Assembly: GCA_003693905.1 (NCBI GenBank)
Contig: RFLL01000057.1
Location: 1-12,634, forward strand
Direction of reading: 5' to 3'
Origin: Alphaproteobacteria bacterium
GTDB lineage: Bacteria > Pseudomonadota > Alphaproteobacteria > Kiloniellales > J153
Length of the DNA stretch: 12,634 nucleotides
The notes below the pieces were generated by a model. The model had not been told where the DNA came from, made no database searches, and saw only the letters and a list, made by a program, of their open reading frames with translations. The translations under genes were made by a program, and so were the position numbers. This document shows positions 7,658-12,634 of this stretch, in pieces (the first letter of the stretch is position 1; every line of letters starts with the position of its first letter).

Positions 7658-8471
7658 GGCCGGCGCTCCCCGCACTGGCGTTGGTGCCGGCGTCGGCGTC
7701 GAGATCGGGGGCATGCGCGCCTTCGGCGCGGGCCGGCCACAACCCGGACAGGGCCACGACCCGGCCGATCACGATCACCGTCGGTGCCGGCAGAGCGGCC
7801 GCCGCCACCTGCGCCGGCAGCGATTCAAGCGGTGCGGCGCAATGACGCTGACGTTTGGTGGTGGCGCAGGAAATCGCGGCCGCCGGCGTGTCCGCCGGCA
7901 ATCCGGCGGCGATCAGGCGTCGCGCGATCAGGGCCAGGTTGGCCAGGCCCATGTAGACGACGAGCGTTGTATCCGGGTCGGCCAGGCTGGTCCAGTTCAG
8001 ATCGAGTTCGCCATTGTTGCGGCAGTGGCCGGTAACGAATCGCACGCCGCTGGCCAGACCGCGGTGGGTGAGCGGAATACCGGCCACCGCGGCACAGCCG
8101 GAGGCGGCGGTGATACCGGGTACGACCTCGAACGGGACGCCGGCGCGGGTCAGGTATTCGGTCTCTTCGCTGCCGCGTCCGAAAATGAAGGGGTCGCCGC
8201 CCTTGAGGCGCACGACACGGCGCCCGGCGCGAGCCAGGCGCACCAGAATCTCGTTGATCTCGTCCTGCGGCGCGCTGTGATGGCCGCGCGCCTTGCCGAC
8301 GAAGATGCGCATCGCGTGGGGTGGAACGGATTCGAGGATGCTCTGCGAAACCAGCCGGTCATAGACCACGACATCGGCTTCGCGCAGCAGACGCAGGGCC
8401 TTCAGGGTCATCAGTTCGGGATCACCGGGGCCTGCGCCGACCAGATGGACCATGCCGATTTGTGATGACAT
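7647..8471 (-). CDS. nirE: NirE, uroporphyrinogen-III C-methyltransferase (SUMT)
   Basis: The 274 aa protein has the SUMT landmarks in order: VGAGPGDPELMTLKAL (11-26), VVYDRLVS (35-42), RLKGGDPFIFGRGSEE (88-103), VVPGITAASG (117-126), LTHR and a VVYMG block. It transfers two methyl groups from SAM to uroporphyrinogen III to give precorrin-2, the branch point toward siroheme, heme d1 and B12. There is no fused dehydrogenase/chelatase domain as in CysG. About 35 C-terminal residues are an Ala/Asp-rich tail beyond the usual fold. The ATG at 8471 has AAGGGAG upstream. It lies after the nirS hairpin and directly before nirC, which supports nirE over a B12 cobA copy. Confidence 0.94.
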   Translation of the reverse strand: MSSQIGMVHLVGAGPGDPELMTLKALRLLREADVVVYDRLVSQSILESVPPHAMRIFVGKARGHHSAPQDEINEILVRLARAGRRVVRLKGGDPFIFGRGSEETEYLTRAGVPFEVVPGITAASGCAAVAGIPLTHRGLASGVRFVTGHCRNNGELDLNWTSLADPDTTLVVYMGLANLALIARRLIAAGLPADTPAAAISCATTKRQRHCAAPLESLPAQVAAAALPAPTVIVIGRVVALSGLWPARAEGAHAPDLDADAGTNASAGSAGHAR

Positions 8472-8542
8472 CCTGCCCGCTCCCTTGCGCCTCGATCTCG
8501 TAGATTCGTAAATTCCGTCAGACTTGTCGGGCCGTCGCCGAA

Positions 8543-8569
8543 GCGGGCGGGGCAGCACACCCCGCCCGC
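8543..8569 (-). terminator. GC hairpin between nirS and nirE (attenuator or mRNA-stabilising stem)
   Basis: A perfect 10-bp inverted repeat (GCGGGCGGGG / CCCCGCCCGC) with a 7-nt loop begins 10 nt after the nirS stop codon. It is not followed by a T-run on the minus strand (the sequence continues CTTCGGCG), so it is not a classic strong intrinsic terminator. It could cause partial termination, act with Rho, or protect the 3' end of a processed nirS mRNA, letting NirS be made in excess over the cofactor enzymes. The rest of the 108-nt gap holds an AT-richer patch (about 8505-8525) but no convincing promoter. Confidence 0.6.
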
Positions 8570-8579
8570 ACGCCGGTGA

Positions 8580-10415
<1,836 letters not shown>

Positions 10416-10419
10416 TCAT

Positions 10420-10433
10420 TTGAGCGAAATCAA
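10420..10433 (+). promoter_or_regulatory. second FNR/DNR-type box, probably for nirI
   Basis: The site reads TTGAG-CGAA-ATCAA, one mismatch from the consensus, 34 bp centre to centre from the nirS box. On the plus strand the hexamer AATCAT (10456-10461) matches TATAAT at 4 of 6 and its centre is 32 bp from the box centre, which is the class II geometry. The predicted start near 10468 leaves a leader of about 60 nt before the nirI ATG at 10528. It could also serve as an auxiliary upstream site for nirS. Confidence 0.65.
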
Positions 10434-10527
10434 AGACGTCGGCCCGGACAGCCGGAATCATCCCGGCCGCGAACCGGTCGCACGCAGACGGCCGGATCCT
10501 GGAAACCGCGACGATCATGAGGCGGAC

Positions 10528-12634
10528 ATGAAGCGGGGGCGGTGGAGGGCCGCGACCGTGCGGTGCTCTATGGCGGCGTCCATGTGGCGCGTGGCGCGCA
10601 TGGCGTGCGTGAGCCTTGTCGCATGGGCACTGCTCATGCCCATGGCCGTGTCTCGGGGCGCCGCAGCGCAGGCGGCCACGACGCCATCCCCGTCATTCCC
10701 GTCACCCCCGTCATCTGCGGATTTGCAGGCCGTGTTCGCCCGCGTCTTTCCCGAAGCGACCGGGTTCGGCGCTCTCGAGGGTACGCCCCCGGCGGCGGCC
10801 GCCTACCGCGACGGGACGCGCATCGGCTATGTCTTTCTGACCCGCCAAGTCGTGGACTCGGCCGGATTTTCCGGCAAGCCGCTGAATATCGCCGTCGGTA
10901 TCGACATGGACGGGCGCATCACCGGTGCCGTGCTGGTCGAACACCATGAACCGATACTGATCATCGGCGTCGCCGAAGAAGATCTGGCCGCTTTCGTGGC
11001 CCAGTATCGCGGCCGCGACGTGCGCCGGCCAATCGTCGTCGTGCGCGGCGCCGGGCGCGACAATGAGGCGGCCGATACGGTCGATGCGGTCAGCGGGGCG
11101 ACCATTTCCTCCGTCGTCATGAATGACGCCATCCTGCGCGCGGCCCGGGCCGTTGCGCGCAGCCGCGGTCTGCTCGGGAAGACGCGGATCGACCTTGAAA
11201 GCTTTGCCCTGGCCGACTGGACCACGCTGATGGTCGAAGGCTCGCTGGCCCACCGCACCGTCACCGTCGGTGCGCTGGAAGCCGCGCTGGCGGAACAGGG
11301 CGCACGATACTTCCCGCCGGGAGTCGATCCCCCGCCGGCGCAGGCTCCGTTTCTGGATCTTTATTTCGCGCTGGCGACGCCGGCGCGCATCGGTCGCAAT
11401 CTGCTCGGCGAGCGCCTCTACAACCGTATCCTGGCGAGCTTGAACGAGGGCGATCACCTGATATTCGTGGCCGCCCGCGGCATCTATTCGTTCAAGGGCA
11501 CCGGCTACGTGCGCAGCGGCCGCTTCGATCGCATCCAGCTTGTGCAGGGCATGCGCACGGTGGGTTTTTCCAGGTCCGATCACATTCGGGTCGAAAAGCT
11601 GGCGGTGACGGGGGCGCCGGAGTTGCGCGAAATGGCGATCTTCATTGTGCGCCGCGAAACCGGGTTCGATCCGGCAGCGCCGTGGCGGCTTGAAATTCTG
11701 GTCGCCGGCGAGCGGGTGACGACGGATCAGGCGCCGTCGACGCCGCCGGCGCGGGCCGTCTTTTCCTTCCCCTACGAGCTGCCGGCACGCTATCGCCGCG
11801 TCGACGGCGATGCGGGGGCGGCACGCGCCGATACGGCCGAACGGGACGGGGGTGCGCTGTGGCGTCAGGTGTGGCGATTGCGGGCCGGGGAGATCGCCGT
11901 TCTCGCCGTGGCGCTGACGGTGCTGACCGCGATCCTGATCTTCCAGGATACCTTGGCGCACCGGCGGCGGCTGCATTTCTGGCTGCGGATCGGGTTCTTG
12001 AGCTTCGTTCTGATCTGGCTCGGGTGGTACGCCGGGGCGCAGCTTTCGGTGCTTCATGTGCTCACCTTCGCCGAGGCGATCCGCACCGAGTTCCGGTGGT
12101 CGTTCTTCCTGCTCGATCCGCTGCTCTTCATCCTGTGGAGTTTCGTTGCGGTTGCCATGCTGTTCTGGGGGCGCGGCGTCTTCTGCGGCTGGCTGTGTCC
12201 GTTCGGGGCCTTGCAGGAGTTGTCCAACCGTCTGGCGGTGTGGGCGCGGGTGCCCCAGATTCGCCTTCCGTTCGTGCTCCACGAGCGGCTGTGGCCGATC
12301 AAGTACATGATCTTTCTGGCTCTGTTCGCCCTGTCGCTGAGCGAGATGCCGCTTGCCCAGCTCGGGGCCGAGGTCGAACCGTTCAAAACCGCGATCGTTC
12401 TCAAATTCGACCGCGCGTGGCCGTTCGTCATCTATCCGCTGGTGCTGCTCGGAATCGGCCTGTTCATTCAGCGCGCCTTCTGCCGCTATCTGTGTCCGCT
12501 CGGCGGCGCGCTCGCCATTCCGGCGCGCCTGCGCATGTTCGAGTGGCTGAAACGGCGCTGGCATTGCGGCATGCAGTGCCACATCTGCGCTGCCGGGTGT
12601 CCGGTACAGGCGATCCATCCGGACGGGCACATCA
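10528..12634 (+). CDS. nirI: NirI/NosR-family membrane flavo-iron-sulfur protein, 3' end outside window
   Basis: The first 702 codons are present and the frame is open to the window edge. Order: signal peptide (about 1-48); periplasmic FMN-binding domain (about 65-215) with the covalent-FMN motif DAVSGATISS, Thr192 the likely attachment residue; a further periplasmic region (to about 450); then membrane segments at about 456-474, 484-505, 524-548, 594-605 and 632-648. Cytoplasmic cysteine motifs CGWLCP (Cys553, Cys557) and CRYLCP (Cys652, Cys656) lie by the membrane. A ferredoxin motif starts at Cys680, Cys684, Cys687, Cys691-Pro and is cut by the edge. The family feeds electrons to, or is needed for expression of, denitrification enzymes: NosR for N2O reductase, NirI for NirS. 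I choose NirI because it is divergent from nirS. The ATG at 10528 has GAGG 5 nt upstream; later ATGs have none. Confidence 0.88.
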   Translation, partial: MKRGRWRAATVRCSMAASMWRVARMACVSLVAWALLMPMAVSRGAAAQAATTPSPSFPSPPSSADLQAVFARVFPEATGFGALEGTPPAAAAYRDGTRIGYVFLTRQVVDSAGFSGKPLNIAVGIDMDGRITGAVLVEHHEPILIIGVAEEDLAAFVAQYRGRDVRRPIVVVRGAGRDNEAADTVDAVSGATISSVVMNDAILRAARAVARSRGLLGKTRIDLESFALADWTTLMVEGSLAHRTVTVGALEAALAEQGARYFPPGVDPPPAQAPFLDLYFALATPARIGRNLLGERLYNRILASLNEGDHLIFVAARGIYSFKGTGYVRSGRFDRIQLVQGMRTVGFSRSDHIRVEKLAVTGAPELREMAIFIVRRETGFDPAAPWRLEILVAGERVTTDQAPSTPPARAVFSFPYELPARYRRVDGDAGAARADTAERDGGALWRQVWRLRAGEIAVLAVALTVLTAILIFQDTLAHRRRLHFWLRIGFLSFVLIWLGWYAGAQLSVLHVLTFAEAIRTEFRWSFFLLDPLLFILWSFVAVAMLFWGRGVFCGWLCPFGALQELSNRLAVWARVPQIRLPFVLHERLWPIKYMIFLALFALSLSEMPLAQLGAEVEPFKTAIVLKFDRAWPFVIYPLVLLGIGLFIQRAFCRYLCPLGGALAIPARLRMFEWLKRRWHCGMQCHICAAGCPVQAIHPDGHI

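Noticed and set aside
8500..8530. Possible internal promoter for nirE in the AT-richer part of the nirS/nirE gap
   Set aside because: I could not find a -35/-10 pair with acceptable spacing, nor an FNR-type box; the patch alone is not evidence.
10711..12630. Minus-strand 639-residue open frame opposite nirI
   Set aside because: Its translation is low-complexity and rich in Arg, Glu, Gln and Pro with no family motif, while the plus strand has clear NosR/NirI domains. It is a GC-rich antisense shadow.

Overview
The window is a near-complete gene set for dissimilatory nitrite reduction by cytochrome cd1 (NirS) and for making its special cofactor, heme d1. The DNA is GC-rich throughout, with long antisense shadow ORFs. 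The gene order (nirI divergent from nirS-E-C-F-D-L-G-H-J-N) is that known from Paracoccus-type denitrifiers. Together with the style of the AhcY C-terminus, this suggests a denitrifying alphaproteobacterium. The phylum-level call is an inference, and the genus cannot be told from the window.

Layout, left to right. The 3' end of ahcY (S-adenosylhomocysteine hydrolase, + strand) occupies 1-399. It converges, across only 30 nt, on the end of a long minus-strand gene run that reads from right to left. In transcription order this run is nirS (581 aa cytochrome cd1 nitrite reductase), nirE (uroporphyrinogen-III methyltransferase), nirC (small cytochrome c), nirF (d1 propeller lipoprotein), nirD, nirL, nirG, nirH (four separate AsnC/Lrp-like siroheme decarboxylase subunits), nirJ (radical SAM), nirN (c/d1 dehydrogenase) and a two-domain CbiX/SirB-type chelatase. 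From nirE to the chelatase the genes overlap or are 2-13 nt apart, apart from uncertainty over the chelatase start, and most have visible Shine-Dalgarno sites. The only real gap (108 nt) lies between nirS and nirE and holds a perfect 10-bp GC hairpin just after the nirS stop. On the far right, divergent from nirS, is a NosR/NirI-family membrane flavo-iron-sulfur protein that runs off the window.

The 202-bp nirS/nirI intergenic region holds two FNR/DNR/NNR-type boxes: a perfect TTGAT-N4-ATCAA and one with a single mismatch, 34 bp apart. Each is placed as expected to drive one of the two divergent transcripts under low oxygen and nitric oxide.

How the genes work together: NirE makes precorrin-2. 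Oxidation and iron insertion give siroheme, and the cluster-borne CbiX is a candidate for the iron step. NirD/L/G/H decarboxylate siroheme, NirJ replaces the propionates with oxo groups, and after export NirF and NirN finish the acrylate side chain in the periplasm. NirS receives d1 and reduces nitrite to NO, with NirC and NirI as probable maturation or electron-transfer partners. No unknown defence or mobile system is visible. The points of interest are the terminal chelatase, the split decarboxylase genes, the NirL His-to-Leu difference, the nirS/nirE hairpin and the paired regulator boxes.
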